Counted from the stretch's first letter, positions 1-9,141 are shown. The stretch is DNA of 38,074 nt from Acidimicrobiales bacterium (GCA_036399815.1 DASWMK010000160.1:1-38074); one strand, 5' to 3'. Notes: generated by a model from the sequence alone, not told the origin. Numbers and translations: made by a program.

Positions 1-225
1 TGGGCGCCCCCCGGCCGGGTCGTGGTGGCCGTGCACGACGAGGGGCCCGGCCCGGCCGACCCCTACGCCGGCCTCGTCCCCACCGGCACGGGCACCGGCA
101 CCGGCGGCTTCGGCCTCCACCTCGCCCACGAGCTGTGCGACGAGGTCACCCTGGAGCGGGGCCCGGACGGCTTCACCGTCCACCTCGTGGCGAAGGTCAG
201 CGGGGGCGGCCCAGCAGGGTCGTGA
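1..225 (+). CDS. C-terminal end of an anti-sigma-type ATP-binding protein (HATPase_c), partial
   Basis: The frame is open from the first base of the window to a TGA at 223-225, so the 5' part lies outside. The readable 74 residues contain an acidic DEGPG motif and then GGFGLHLAHEL, which match the N/G1 and G2 boxes of the GHKL ATPase fold as found in RsbW/SpoIIAB-like serine kinases and related regulatory ATPases. Proteins of this kind usually bind sigma factors or anti-anti-sigma factors and are regulated by partner-switching phosphatases; a PP2C phosphatase of that class lies at 18308-19447, but a link is only inference. The 3' end overlaps the end of the convergent gene at 197-1564 by 29 bp. 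Without the N-terminus the subfamily cannot be fixed. Confidence 0.7.
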   Translation, partial: WAPPGRVVVAVHDEGPGPADPYAGLVPTGTGTGTGGFGLHLAHELCDEVTLERGPDGFTVHLVAKVSGGGPAGS

Positions 226-1564
226 CCTCCGCGCCGGCGCGGAAGATCGTGATGTCGCCGTCCACGGAGACCTTGAGCACGACGTCGGCCGTCTCCGACA
301 AGGTCCTGGCCGCGGCCGTGCGGGCGCCCTCGTGCTGGCTGTCGTTCGACGTGACGATGGCGCCGTAGGCGAGCAGCCGGCCGTGCCGGTCGAGCACGGT
401 GGCCCCGTCGAGCACGGCCAGCCGGGTGAGCGTCTGCTCGTCGAGATCGGCGGCGTCGATCAGGTGGTGCAGCCTGGTCTCGGGCCGCATGGCCTCGGGG
501 TCGATCTCGTGGCGGAGGTCGTAGCGGTCCTTGGGCGACACCGCGCCCTCGAGGCGGGCGGCGTCGCCGGTGATGGCGAGGATGGCGCCGCTCGGCAGGG
601 CGGACACGACGAACGCCGTCCGGGCGACGAGCGCGGCGACGTCGCCGCCGCCGATCATGTCCGCGATCCACGCGCTCAGCTCGAGGGGGAAGGCCGTCCA
701 GTGCTCGCCCCGGCGGACGAGCAGCGGCTGGCCGTCCACGAACGTCCACACGCTGCGGTCGGCGCGGACGAAGAAGCCGACGCCGCCGAGGGCGCGGGTG
801 GCGTCGGCCACGAGCGACCCGCTGCCCACCAGCCCCTCGCCGCTCGTCGGCGGCGGCGCCCCGGGCGCGAGGCGCTGGAAGCGGTGGCGCTGGAGCTCGG
901 TCCTCGCCCGGCCCTGCGGGTCGACCACCAGCACCGAGCGCTGGCCGTCGAACAGCAGCGGCGCCCGCTTGGCCGCCCGCACGTCCACCGGGTAGTGCAG
1001 CTCGATGCGGGGCGTGTCGTGCAGGACGTCGGCCACGACCACCCCGTGGGTGACGTCGTGGGCCTCGACCCGGGTGCCGCTCAGCTCCACGAGGAACTCC
1101 ACGATCTCGGCGACGAGGGTGGCGGCGTCGGGCGCCCCGACCCTCGACGCCAGGTAGGCGGCCAGCACCTCGGCGGCCACCGTGTCCCGCAGCGCCCGGT
1201 GCAGGGCGGGGACGAGGGGCTCGCCCGTGCTCGCGCTCGGCCGCAGCCGGGCCGCGGCCCGCAGGCCGGCCGGGGCGATCACCTCGAGCAGCTCGGTGAG
1301 CGAGGACCACCGCGACGGCCGCACGAGGTGGGCGAGGCGGTCGTCGAGGCGGACGGTGAGCGTCACCCGCCAGCCGTCGGGCCCGTCGTCCGTCGCCGCG
1401 GCGACGCCCGGCGTCGGCGGCGACGCCGGACCGGGCGCCGCCCCCGGTGGCGCGTAGGTCAGGTCGACCGACGCCCCGACGAGCAGCTCGGACAGCGCGT
1501 CCGCCACGGCCGCGCCGACCGGGTCGGCGGGCGGGCCGTCGGTCGTCACGCAGTGCAGGGCCAC
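197..1564 (-). CDS. Protein with degenerate diadenylate-cyclase (DisA_N-like) C-terminal domain
   Basis: A 455-residue protein starting at GTG (1564-1562). The last ~80 residues match the pattern of the DisA_N/DAC nucleotide-cyclase fold: DGA at 386-388 followed by a short D-x-x-G turn, a GAR segment at 413-415, and a VSxDGxITIFRxG end. In active c-di-AMP synthases the second motif is RHR(A); here it reads R-T-A-A, so the catalytic His is absent. The domain is therefore more likely a nucleotide-sensing relative than a synthase; this is inference. The first ~370 residues are not recognised, and no membrane segment is obvious. The start lies only 71 bp from the divergent decarboxylase gene, and CACACT sits six bases before the GTG, compatible with a leaderless transcript. 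Confidence 0.72.
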   Translation of the reverse strand: MALHCVTTDGPPADPVGAAVADALSELLVGASVDLTYAPPGAAPGPASPPTPGVAAATDDGPDGWRVTLTVRLDDRLAHLVRPSRWSSLTELLEVIAPAGLRAAARLRPSASTGEPLVPALHRALRDTVAAEVLAAYLASRVGAPDAATLVAEIVEFLVELSGTRVEAHDVTHGVVVADVLHDTPRIELHYPVDVRAAKRAPLLFDGQRSVLVVDPQGRARTELQRHRFQRLAPGAPPPTSGEGLVGSGSLVADATRALGGVGFFVRADRSVWTFVDGQPLLVRRGEHWTAFPLELSAWIADMIGGGDVAALVARTAFVVSALPSGAILAITGDAARLEGAVSPKDRYDLRHEIDPEAMRPETRLHHLIDAADLDEQTLTRLAVLDGATVLDRHGRLLAYGAIVTSNDSQHEGARTAAARTLSETADVVLKVSVDGDITIFRAGAEVTTLLGRPR

Positions 1565-1622
1565 CGGACCAGTGTGGCGGGCGCGGCGGGGTGGGGGCGC
1601 GTGACGCCTGTCGGGCCGGGCC

Positions 1623-1628
1623 TACGAT
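1623..1628 (+). promoter_or_regulatory. Candidate -10 element of a leaderless promoter (TACGAT)
   Basis: TACGAT lies exactly six bases before the ATG at 1635 and there is no Shine-Dalgarno sequence in between. The same TAnnnT-N6-start arrangement occurs before genes at 5865, 23055 and 34876, which supports leaderless transcripts starting at the initiation codon. No clear -35 hexamer is visible. Confidence 0.45.
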
Positions 1629-1634
1629 CCGCCG

Positions 1635-3029
1635 ATGCCCGACCGGCCGCGGTCGCCCTTCGACCCCCCGATCGACGAGATGCGGGCCATGGGCGAGCAG
1701 GTGCTCGACCTGGCCACCGCCTTCGTCGAGGAGCGCTATGACGCGAGGACGTCGGACTACGAGGGGCTGGCGCCGCTGCTCGACGCCCTGTCCGTCCCGC
1801 CCGGCGACGGCCCCACCCCGCTCGCCGACCTGCTGGCCGCCGTGCGCACGGCCGCCGGCAAGGGGTTCGACACGGCCAACCCGGGCTTCGTCGGCTACAT
1901 CCCCGGCGGCGGCCTCTACGCCGCCGCCCTCGGCGACTTCCTCGCCTGCGTGCTCAACCGCTACACGGGCGTGTCCAACCCGGCGCCGGCGCTGGTGGCG
2001 CTGGAGGCCGGCGTGCTGCGCTGGCTGTGCCGGCTGTTCGGCCTGCCCGACACGTCCCAGGGCGTGCTCACCCCGGGCGGGTCCATGTCGAACCTGTCGG
2101 CCGTCGTCGCCGCCCGGACGGCTCGCCTCGGTGAGCGGTTCCTCGACGGCACCGTCTACGTGTCCGACGAGGTCCACCACTCGATCGCCAAGGCGGCCCG
2201 GATCGCCGGGCTGCCGGCCGGCGCCGTGCGCGTCGTGCCGACCGACGACGACCTGCACCTCCGGCCCGACGCCGTGCGGGCCGCCGTCGCCGCCGACCGG
2301 GCCGCCGGGCGGCGACCGTTCCTGCTCGTCGGCAGCGCCGGCACGGTCGGCACCGGCGCCGTCGACCCCCTCGACGACCTGGCCACCCTGGCCGCCGAGG
2401 AGGGGCTCTGGTTCCACGTCGACGCCGCCTACGGCGGGTTCTTCCAGCTGACCGGGCGGGGGCGGGCCCGCCTACGGGGCATCGAGCGGGCCGACTCGAT
2501 CACCCTCGACCCGCACAAGGGCCTGTTCCTCCCGTACGGCACCGGCTGCCTGCTGGCCAGGGACGCGGCCGCCCTGCGGGACGCGCACGAGGTGCACGCC
2601 GAGTACCTGCCCCGCCCGTCGGAGCGGGCCGAGCTGCCCGACTTCTCGTCGTTCTCGCCGGAGCTGACCCGCGACTTCCGGGGGCTGCGCCTGTGGCTGC
2701 CCCTGCACCTGCACGGCGTCGCCACGTTCGTGCGGGCGCTCGACGAGAAGCTCGACCTCGCCGCCTACGTGCACGAGGAGCTGGCGGCGGTGCCGGCGCT
2801 CGACGTGCCGTGGCGACCCGAGCTGTCGCTCGTGGCCTTCCGCCCGCGGGGCGGCACCGACGAGGACGCCGACGCCCTGCTCCACCGCGTGAACGGCAGC
2901 GGGCGCATGTGGCTGTCGTCGGCGCCGGTGCGGGGCCGCACCTACGTGCGCATGTGCATCCTCTCCCACCGGTCCCACCCGGACCGGATCAGGGAGGCCG
3001 TCGAGATCACCCGGTCGGCGTGCCGCTGA
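1635..3029 (+). CDS. PLP-dependent group II amino-acid decarboxylase (aromatic-L-amino-acid decarboxylase-like)
   Basis: 464 residues, the usual length for this family. Landmarks are an SNPAPALVALE segment near the N-terminus (the SxPAxxxLE motif of the family), PGGSMSNL, the cofactor Asp in HVDAAYGG (Asp263), and the Schiff-base lysine in DPHKGL (Lys295). It should remove the alpha-carboxyl group of an amino acid to give an amine; aromatic, glutamate and 2,4-diaminobutyrate enzymes share these motifs, so the substrate cannot be read. ATG at 1635 is preferred because it fits a leaderless promoter and the family N-terminus. The 3' end overlaps the convergent phosphotriesterase gene by 23 bp. 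No neighbour reveals a pathway. Confidence 0.88.
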   Translation: MPDRPRSPFDPPIDEMRAMGEQVLDLATAFVEERYDARTSDYEGLAPLLDALSVPPGDGPTPLADLLAAVRTAAGKGFDTANPGFVGYIPGGGLYAAALGDFLACVLNRYTGVSNPAPALVALEAGVLRWLCRLFGLPDTSQGVLTPGGSMSNLSAVVAARTARLGERFLDGTVYVSDEVHHSIAKAARIAGLPAGAVRVVPTDDDLHLRPDAVRAAVAADRAAGRRPFLLVGSAGTVGTGAVDPLDDLATLAAEEGLWFHVDAAYGGFFQLTGRGRARLRGIERADSITLDPHKGLFLPYGTGCLLARDAAALRDAHEVHAEYLPRPSERAELPDFSSFSPELTRDFRGLRLWLPLHLHGVATFVRALDEKLDLAAYVHEELAAVPALDVPWRPELSLVAFRPRGGTDEDADALLHRVNGSGRMWLSSAPVRGRTYVRMCILSHRSHPDRIREAVEITRSACR

Positions 3030-4005
3030 GCTCGAACAGCCGGCGGGGGTTGTCGACCAGCATGGCGTCCACCTGCTCGTCGGTCACGCCCCGCTCCCGC
3101 ACGTAGGGCAGCACCTCCTCGCCGATGTGGAGGTAGTGCCACTGGGGGAGGAGGGGCATGACGGCCGGCTCGATCCAGTCGATGTAGCAGGCCGCGTCCT
3201 GGGACAGGACCATGCGGTCGGCGTAGCCCCGCCGGCACATCTCGACCAGGGTGTCGGCCCGCTGCTCGAAGGAGACCTCCAGGTTGATGCCGAAGCGGTC
3301 CATGCCGAGCAGGAACCCGGCGTCGGCCAGCTCGGCCAGGTGGTCGCAGTCGGTGGTGTCGCCGCTGTGGCCGAGCACGATCCGCCCCGGGTCCACGCCC
3401 TCCTCGTCGCACAGCACCCGCCTGGCCTCGAGCCCGGTCCTCGTCCCCGGGTGGGTGTGCACGGTGATCGGCGTCCCCGTCCGGTGGTGGGCCCGCGCCA
3501 CGGCCCGCATCACCCGCTCGACGTCGGGGGTCGGGCCGGGGGTGTCGATGGCGCACTTCAGCATCCCGGCCCGCACGCCGGTGCCGGCGATCCCCTCGGT
3601 CAGATCCCGCACGAACAGGTCGACCATCGGGTCGGGCACCTCGGCGCCGACCGCCTCGTTCAGGGCCGGGCCGCGGTGGTGGAAGAAGAACGGGACGGTG
3701 TCGTAGGTGTAGAGGCCGGTGGCGACGACGATGTTCAGCTCCGGCACCTGGTCGGCGATGCGCTGCACCCGGGGGATGTAGCGGCCGAGGCCGACGACGG
3801 TCGGGTCGACGATCGTTCGGACGCCCTGCGCGGCCAGCGCCTTCAGCCGGGCGACGGCGTCGGCCACCCGCTGGTCCTCGTCGCCCCACTCCTCGGGGTA
3901 GTTCTGCTGGACGTCGGCGGTCAGCACGAAGATGTGCTCGTGCACGTAGGTCCGCCCGAGGTCGGCCGAGTCGACCGGGCCGCGGACGGTCGCCACCTCG
4001 GTCAT
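3007..4005 (-). CDS. Phosphotriesterase-family metal-dependent hydrolase
   Basis: 332 residues with the binuclear-metal TIM-barrel pattern of the phosphotriesterase family: HEH near residue 22 (V-H-E-H), a Lys in the GMLKC strand as the likely carbamylated bridging ligand, His in VHTHP and LGHSGD, and the terminal Asp in LSQDAA. Many members are lactonases or esterases rather than true organophosphate hydrolases, so the substrate is open. The ATG (4005-4003) overlaps the TGA of the upstream acyl-CoA ligase as ATGA, which implies translational coupling and a shared operon. A ligase plus hydrolase pair could act in catabolism of a carboxylic acid or lactone; this is inference. Confidence 0.87.
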   Translation of the reverse strand: MTEVATVRGPVDSADLGRTYVHEHIFVLTADVQQNYPEEWGDEDQRVADAVARLKALAAQGVRTIVDPTVVGLGRYIPRVQRIADQVPELNIVVATGLYTYDTVPFFFHHRGPALNEAVGAEVPDPMVDLFVRDLTEGIAGTGVRAGMLKCAIDTPGPTPDVERVMRAVARAHHRTGTPITVHTHPGTRTGLEARRVLCDEEGVDPGRIVLGHSGDTTDCDHLAELADAGFLLGMDRFGINLEVSFEQRADTLVEMCRRGYADRMVLSQDAACYIDWIEPAVMPLLPQWHYLHIGEEVLPYVRERGVTDEQVDAMLVDNPRRLFELSGTPTG

Positions 4006-5525
4006 GCCGAGCGCAGCTCCTTCTTCAGGATCTTGCCGGTCGGGCCCTTCGGCAGGTCGTCGACCACGTGGACCTGGCGCGGGTACTTGTACGCCGCCAG
4101 CCGCTCCCGGCACCAGGCGACGAGGTCCTCGCCGGTGGCCTCGGCGCCCGGCTTCAGCACGACGTAGCCGACCACCTCCTCGCCGAGCTTCTCGTCGGGC
4201 CGGCCGATGACGGCGGCCTCGGCGACGGCCTCGTGGGCGTAGAGGACCTCCTCGACCTCGCGGGGGTAGACGTTGTAGCCGCCCCGGATGACGAGGTCCT
4301 TCTTGCGGTCGACGATGAACAAGTAGCCGTCCTCGTCCGCGTAGGCGAGGTCGCCGGTGTGGAACCAGCCGCCCCGGAACGCCTCCTCGGTGGCCTCGGG
4401 CTTGTTGTAGTAGCCCTTCATCACGTTGTGGCCCCGGATCACGATCTCGCCGACGTGGTCCTGCCCGGGCGGCAGCGGCTCGTCCTTGTCGTCGACGACG
4501 CGGACCTCGACCCCCCAGATGGGCTTGCCGATCGACAGCACCTTGCGCTGGTCGGCGCTGACGTTGAACGTCGTGGTGCTGGCCGTCTCGGACAGGCCGT
4601 AGCCCTCGAGCACGACGACGCCGGGGAACTTCTCCTCGAAGGCCCGGATGACCTCGCCGGGGATGGCGGCGCCGCCGGACACGCCGACCCGCAGCGACGA
4701 GACGTCCCGGCCGGCCAGGTCGGCCCGGAGGAGGGCGAAGTACATGGTGGGCACGCCGGAGAACAGGGTGCAGCGGTACCGCTCGACGGCGTCCAGCACG
4801 GTGTCGACGTCGAACCGGGGGACGAGAACGATCGTGCCGCCGAAGCGCACGCTCAGGTTGAGCACGCTCGACAGGCCGAACACGTGGAACAGGGGCAGCA
4901 CGGCGACGCCGACGTCGTCGTCGCGGAACTCGAACAGCTCCCCGGCGACCGTGCAGTTCATGTAGAGCTGGAAGTGGGTGAGCTCGGCGCCCTTCGGCTT
5001 GCCGGTGGTGCCGCTCGTGTAGAGCAGCACCGCGGTGTCGTCGGCCGCGGTCGGCTCGATCTCGCCCAGGTCCTCGGCGAAGTACAGCTCGTCGTAGTGC
5101 CGCGTCCCCTCGGGCCGGCGGTCGTTGCCGGGCAGGTTGACGACGTAGGTGGTCACGCCCTCGACCTGCGACGCGCCCTTCACGGCCTCGTCGGCGAAGG
5201 ACTCGAAGGTGACGAGCACCTTGGCGTCCGAGTCGGACAGGTGGTAGGCGACCTCGGGCGCCCGCAGCAGCGGGTTGAGCGGGACCATCACCAGGCCGGC
5301 CTTCAGGATGCCGAAGTAGGTGAACAGGAACTGCGGCAGGTTCGGGAGCTGCACGGCGACCTTGTCGCCCCGCTCGAGGCCGAGGTCCCGCAGGCTCGTG
5401 GCCACCCGGCCGGAGATCTCGTCGACCTGCGCGTAGGAGAAGGTCAGGTCGCCGAGGTGGCACAGCGGCTTGTCGGGATGCGCCCGTCGCGACTCGCGCA
5501 GGATCGTCGCGAGGTTGAAGCTCAT
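4002..5525 (-). CDS. Long-chain/medium-chain fatty-acid--CoA ligase (ANL superfamily)
   Basis: 507 residues, full length for an adenylate-forming acyl-CoA ligase. The AMP-binding P-loop is at 169-179 ([11 protein letters not shown]), followed by GYGLSET (A5), a TGD motif, the hinge [11 protein letters not shown], and the catalytic lysine near the C-terminus in [10 protein letters not shown] (Lys498). It should activate a carboxylic acid with ATP and transfer it to CoA. The ATG at 5525 has a good AGGAG six bases upstream (minus strand). It is the first gene of a coupled pair with the phosphotriesterase (ATGA overlap). Chain-length preference cannot be read. A short frameshifted ORF precedes it by 35 bp on the same strand. 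Confidence 0.9.
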   Translation of the reverse strand: MSFNLATILRESRRAHPDKPLCHLGDLTFSYAQVDEISGRVATSLRDLGLERGDKVAVQLPNLPQFLFTYFGILKAGLVMVPLNPLLRAPEVAYHLSDSDAKVLVTFESFADEAVKGASQVEGVTTYVVNLPGNDRRPEGTRHYDELYFAEDLGEIEPTAADDTAVLLYTSGTTGKPKGAELTHFQLYMNCTVAGELFEFRDDDVGVAVLPLFHVFGLSSVLNLSVRFGGTIVLVPRFDVDTVLDAVERYRCTLFSGVPTMYFALLRADLAGRDVSSLRVGVSGGAAIPGEVIRAFEEKFPGVVVLEGYGLSETASTTTFNVSADQRKVLSIGKPIWGVEVRVVDDKDEPLPPGQDHVGEIVIRGHNVMKGYYNKPEATEEAFRGGWFHTGDLAYADEDGYLFIVDRKKDLVIRGGYNVYPREVEEVLYAHEAVAEAAVIGRPDEKLGEEVVGYVVLKPGAEATGEDLVAWCRERLAAYKYPRQVHVVDDLPKGPTGKILKKELRSA

Positions 5526-5560
5526 GGTCGTCTCCTGCCGTTCGGGTTCGTGCCGCGCCT

Positions 5561-5786
5561 CTACCCACCCGGCGCCGGGGCCACCACGAGCTCGGCGGCG
5601 CGGGCGGCGAGGCGGTCGTCCCCCGACCCGGCGAGGGCGGTGGCCACGGCCGCCCTCGTGCCGGCGTCGTCGGGGAAGTCGGCGAGGTGGTCGTGGGCGA
5701 GGTCGGCGGCCCCGTTCGAGGGCGCCCTCGGCCAGCAGGGCGGCCAGCTCGGCCCGCTGGCGGTCGCGGCGGCAGGAGTCGGTCAT
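5561..5786 (-). pseudogene. Small unrecognised gene split by a one-base frameshift
   Basis: From ATG at 5786 the minus strand reads 24 sensible residues (MTDSCRRDRQ...EGALE). The frame then turns into arginine/proline-rich shadow sequence. Skipping a single base near 5714 restores a coherent alanine- and aspartate-rich reading (GAADLAHDHLADFPDDAG...) that runs 50 residues to a TAG at 5563-5561. The restored product of about 74 residues looks helical and acidic but resembles no family I know. It sits in the otherwise empty 340-bp gap between the ligase and the SARP gene, and tandem 11-bp repeats begin 17 bp before its ATG. It may be a decayed gene, a programmed frameshift, or a single-base assembly error. 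Confidence 0.45.
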
Positions 5787-5803
5787 GGCGGCCAGGTTGA
5801 CGG

Positions 5804-5836
5804 CCGGCGCTGAGCGCCCGCTGGTCGCCCGCTGAC
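5804..5836. promoter_or_regulatory. Three tandem 11-bp repeats, candidate SARP operator
   Basis: Plus-strand units are CCGGCGCTGAG (5804-5814), CGCCCGCTGGT (5815-5825) and CGCCCGCTGAC (5826-5836). SARP-family activators are known to bind short direct repeats on an 11-bp period around the -35 region. The last unit lies about where a -35 would fall for the leaderless promoter at 5853-5858, and the block ends 28 bp before the SARP start at 5865. On the other side it begins 17 bp upstream of the small minus-strand ORF at 5786. An almost identical block occurs at 11096-11128. Confidence 0.55.
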
Positions 5837-5852
5837 CGGCACCCGCCGCGGT

Positions 5853-5858
5853 TACGTT
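5853..5858 (+). promoter_or_regulatory. Candidate -10 element of leaderless promoter (TACGTT)
   Basis: TACGTT is followed by exactly six bases and then the GTG start of the SARP-family regulator at 5865. No ribosome-binding site intervenes. The tandem 11-bp repeats at 5804-5836 occupy the -35 area, consistent with activator-dependent or autoregulated transcription. Confidence 0.45.
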
Positions 5859-5864
5859 GACGCG

Positions 5865-8800
5865 GTGGAGGTCTCCGTGCTCGGGCCCCTCCGGGTGGTC
5901 GACGGCGGCGGGCGGGAGGTGCCGGTCAACGGCGCTCGCCTCCGCAGCCTCCTCGTCCTGCTGGCCAGCCGGCCGGGGGCGCCGGTGCCGGTCGCCCACC
6001 TCGTGGACCGCCTGTGGGGCGACGAGCCGCCGGCCGGGGTGGCCAACGCCCTCCAGGCCCTCGTGTCCAAGCTGCGCCGGGCCCTCGGGGCCGCCGCCGT
6101 CGTCACGTCGCCCGGCGGCTACGCGCTGGCCGTGCCGCCCGAGGCGGTCGACGCCCACCGGTTCGAGCGGCTGGCCGAGGACGGCCGGGCCCTGCTCGCC
6201 GTGGGCGAGGCCGGGACGGCGGCCCGGGTCCTGGCCGACGCGCTGGCGCTGTGGCGGGGGCCGGCGCTGGCCGACCTCGTCGAGGCCCAGGGCGCGGTGC
6301 CGGCGGCCACCCGGCTGGAGGAGCTGCGGGCCACCGCCGTCGAGGACCGCTTCGACGCCGAGCTGGCCCTCGGCCACCACGCCGCCGCCGTCGCCGAGAT
6401 CGAGGCGGCGGTGGCCGGGTCGCCCTACCGGGAGCGGCTGCGGGCCCAGCACCTGCTCGCCCTCTACCGGTGCGGCCGGCAGGCCGACGCCCTCCAGGCC
6501 TACCAGGACGCCCGCCGGGTGCTCGGGGAGGAGCTGGGGCTGGAGCCGGGGCCCGAGCTGCGGCGCCTGGAGCAGGCCGTGCTGGCCCAGGACCCGGCGC
6601 TCGACCCGCCCGCGGCGCCGACCTCGGCCGCGGGGCCGGCCACGGCCGTCGACGGGGCGCCGCCCACGAACCTGCGACCGCCGCTCACCGCGTTCGTGGG
6701 CCGGGAGGACGACCTGGCCCGGCTGGCCGACCTCGTGGGCGGCCAGCGCCTGGTCACCCTCGTCGGCCCGGGCGGCGTGGGCAAGACCCGGCTGGGCGTC
6801 GAGGCCGCGCTGCGCCACCGGTCGGCGTTCCCGGGCGGCGCCTGGTTCGTCGGCCTCGAGTCGGTCACCGCCGGCAACGCCGCGCTGGCCGTGTCCGACG
6901 CCGTCGGGCTGTCGCTGATGGACGCCGTCGGCCCCACGTCGGCCGCCGGCGTCGCCGACCGCCTCCGCGCCCTCCTCGACGACCGCGCCGCGCTCGTCGT
7001 CCTCGACAACTGCGAGCACCTCGTCGACGAGGCCGCCGGGCTGGCCGAGGCCCTCCTGTCGGGGGCCGGACGCCTGCACGTGCTGGCCACCAGCCGGGAG
7101 CCGCTGCGGGTGCCGGGCGAGGTCGTGTTCGCCGTCCCCCCGCTCGACCGGGACGACGCCGTCACCCTGTTCGCCGACCGGGCCGTCGCCGCCTCCCGGA
7201 ACCTGGAGTGGGGCGAGGAGGCGGCCAGGGTGGCGGCCGGGCTGTGCGAGCGCCTCGACGGCCTGCCCCTCGCCATCGAGCTGGCCGCCGCCCGCACGAG
7301 GGCGTTCACCCTGGAGCAGCTGACCCGCCGGCTCGACGACCGGTTCGGCCTGCTGACCGGCGGGGCGAGGACGGCGGCGGCCCGCCAGCAGACCCTGCGG
7401 GCGGTCGTCGACTGGAGCTACGACCTCCTCTTCGACGACGAGCGCCGGGTGTTCGAGCGCCTCGCCGTGTTCGCCGACGGCTGCACCCTGGAGGCCGCGG
7501 AGGCGGTCTGCGGCGACGACGACCTGGCGCCCGCCGACGTCGGCGAGATCGTGGCCCGGCTGGTCGACAAGTCCCTCGTCGTCGCCGACGGCACCGGCCG
7601 GTTCCGCCTCCTCGCCACCCTGGCCGAGTACGGGCGGGAGCGGCTGGCGGCGAGGGGCGGGCTCGACGACGCCCGGTGCCGGCACGCCCGCTACCTGGTG
7701 GGCCTCGTCGAGGTCGAGATGACCCTGCTCGACCCGCCCGCCCAGCGGCGGTGGAGCGACGACGTGCGGGCCGAGCTGGACGACCTGCGGGCGGCCATGG
7801 GCTGGGCCGTGCAGGCCGCCGACGCCGAGCTGGCCCTGGTGCTGGCCGGGCGGCTCGGGTGGTTCTGGTGGTACGCCGGGATGCACGGCGAGGCCCTGCC
7901 GTGGCTGGAGGCGGCGCTCGCCGTCCCCGGCGACGTGCGGCCCCGGGTGCGGGCCAGGGCGCTGGCCTGGGCGTCGGCGTTCGGCATGGTGGCCGGCGAC
8001 ACCGAGGTGTCCCGGCGCCGGGCGGTCGAGGCCGTCGAGGTCGGGCGGCTCGACGTGGAGCCGACGTGGTTCGCGGCCGTCTGCATGATCGTCGCCTGGG
8101 TCCACCTGCGGGCGAGCGAGGCCGACCTGGCCGCCGAGCGGTGCCGGGAGGCGGAGCGGACGTTCGCGCTGCTGGCCGACGAGCGGGCCGATGGGTTCCG
8201 CCACGTCGCCGCCTGCGGGGCGGCCATGGCCTGCGGCGACTACGACGACGCCGCCGCCCACGCCGCGCTCGCCGTCGAGGCCGCCCGGCGCCGCGGCGAC
8301 CCGTGGGCGACGAGCATGGCGATGGAGCGGTGGGGGGAGGCGCTCGACGCCGCCGGCCGCCACGCCGAGGCCGCCGGCGTGGTCGACGAGGCCCGCCGGC
8401 TCATGGCGTCGCTCGGCATGCGGGGCCAGGACTGCATGCTCACCGCCCGGCTGGCCGACCTGGTCGACCTGGCCGGCGACCGGGACCGGGCCCAGGCGCT
8501 CTACCAGGAGGCGCTGGCGGTGGCGAGGACGGTCGCCGCGCCGATGGGCGAGGCGTTCGCGCTGAACGGCATGGGGATCGCCTACCGGCTGGCCGGCCGG
8601 CTCGACGCGGCGCGGGCGGCCCACGACGCGGCGCTGGCCATCTACGAGCGGGTCGGGTCGAGGGGCGGGCGGGGCGCGACGGCCTCGTACCTCGGGCTGC
8701 TGGCCACGGCCACCGGCGACCTCGACGGCGCCGAGCGCTGGCACCTCGCCGGCCTGGACGACGCGACCGCGGTGAACGACCCCGAGTCCGTCGCCCTCGC

Positions 8801-9050
8801 CCTGGAGGGCCTGGCCGACGTGGCCGCGGCGCGGGGCGACGGCGAGGCGGCGGCCCGCCTGCTCGGCCGCTCGGCGGGCACCCGGGCGTCCTGCGCCGTG
8901 CCCCGCCCGGCGAGGATTCGCCGCGACGCCGACCGCGTCCGGGCCGCCGTCGGCGCGCTCGTCGGCGACCGCTACGACGCCCTCGCCGCCGACGGCGCGG
9001 CGACCCCGCTCGACGCGCTCGTGCGCCCCGAGCTCGCCGCCGCCCGCTGA
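5865..9050 (+). CDS. SARP/AfsR-family transcriptional regulator with BTAD, NB-ARC-like ATPase and TPR domains
   Basis: 1061 residues. Residues 1-90 form an OmpR-type winged-helix domain (VLGPLRVVDGG, then GVANALQALVSKLRRAL). Residues ~95-245 are the bacterial transcriptional activation domain with its RLEELRATAVEDRFDAEL and EELGLEPGPELRRLEQAVL blocks. A STAND/NB-ARC ATPase follows with P-loop GPGGVGKT (301-308), Walker B LVVLDNCEH near 375-383 and the GLPLAIELAAAR segment. The C-terminal third is alanine-rich helical repeats typical of TPRs. Large SARPs such as AfsR couple ligand or protein sensing through the TPR/ATPase to promoter binding. GTG at 5865 is chosen for the family N-terminus and the leaderless promoter. 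Likely targets are the repeats at 5804-5836 and 11096-11128 (inference). Confidence 0.92.
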   Translation: MEVSVLGPLRVVDGGGREVPVNGARLRSLLVLLASRPGAPVPVAHLVDRLWGDEPPAGVANALQALVSKLRRALGAAAVVTSPGGYALAVPPEAVDAHRFERLAEDGRALLAVGEAGTAARVLADALALWRGPALADLVEAQGAVPAATRLEELRATAVEDRFDAELALGHHAAAVAEIEAAVAGSPYRERLRAQHLLALYRCGRQADALQAYQDARRVLGEELGLEPGPELRRLEQAVLAQDPALDPPAAPTSAAGPATAVDGAPPTNLRPPLTAFVGREDDLARLADLVGGQRLVTLVGPGGVGKTRLGVEAALRHRSAFPGGAWFVGLESVTAGNAALAVSDAVGLSLMDAVGPTSAAGVADRLRALLDDRAALVVLDNCEHLVDEAAGLAEALLSGAGRLHVLATSREPLRVPGEVVFAVPPLDRDDAVTLFADRAVAASRNLEWGEEAARVAAGLCERLDGLPLAIELAAARTRAFTLEQLTRRLDDRFGLLTGGARTAAARQQTLRAVVDWSYDLLFDDERRVFERLAVFADGCTLEAAEAVCGDDDLAPADVGEIVARLVDKSLVVADGTGRFRLLATLAEYGRERLAARGGLDDARCRHARYLVGLVEVEMTLLDPPAQRRWSDDVRAELDDLRAAMGWAVQAADAELALVLAGRLGWFWWYAGMHGEALPWLEAALAVPGDVRPRVRARALAWASAFGMVAGDTEVSRRRAVEAVEVGRLDVEPTWFAAVCMIVAWVHLRASEADLAAERCREAERTFALLADERADGFRHVAACGAAMACGDYDDAAAHAALAVEAARRRGDPWATSMAMERWGEALDAAGRHAEAAGVVDEARRLMASLGMRGQDCMLTARLADLVDLAGDRDRAQALYQEALAVARTVAAPMGEAFALNGMGIAYRLAGRLDAARAAHDAALAIYERVGSRGGRGATASYLGLLATATGDLDGAERWHLAGLDDATAVNDPESVALALEGLADVAAARGDGEAAARLLGRSAGTRASCAVPRPARIRRDADRVRAAVGALVGDRYDALAADGAATPLDALVRPELAAAR

Positions 9051-9073
9051 CCCCTCCCCCCTGGAGCGGCGGT

Positions 9074-9097
9074 GGCCGGGCGCGGCGGTGCCCGGCC
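9074..9097. terminator. GC-rich hairpin between convergent genes
   Basis: GGCCGGGC (9074-9081) and GCCCGGCC (9090-9097) form a perfect 8-bp stem with an 8-base loop, placed between the stop of the SARP gene (9050) and the stop of the convergent secreted-protein gene (9142). There is no T-tract on either side, so it may act as a bidirectional transcript end or stabilising stem rather than a classical intrinsic terminator. Confidence 0.45.
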
Positions 9098-9141
9098 CGC
9101 CGGGGAGGCGAGCCGGGCACCGGCCGGGGTGGGAGGCCGGG

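Noticed and set aside
9041-9051. A further copy of CGCCCGCTGAC at the end of the SARP gene
   Set aside because: It is the Ala-Arg-stop coding sequence with no tandem partner units, so chance is the simplest explanation.
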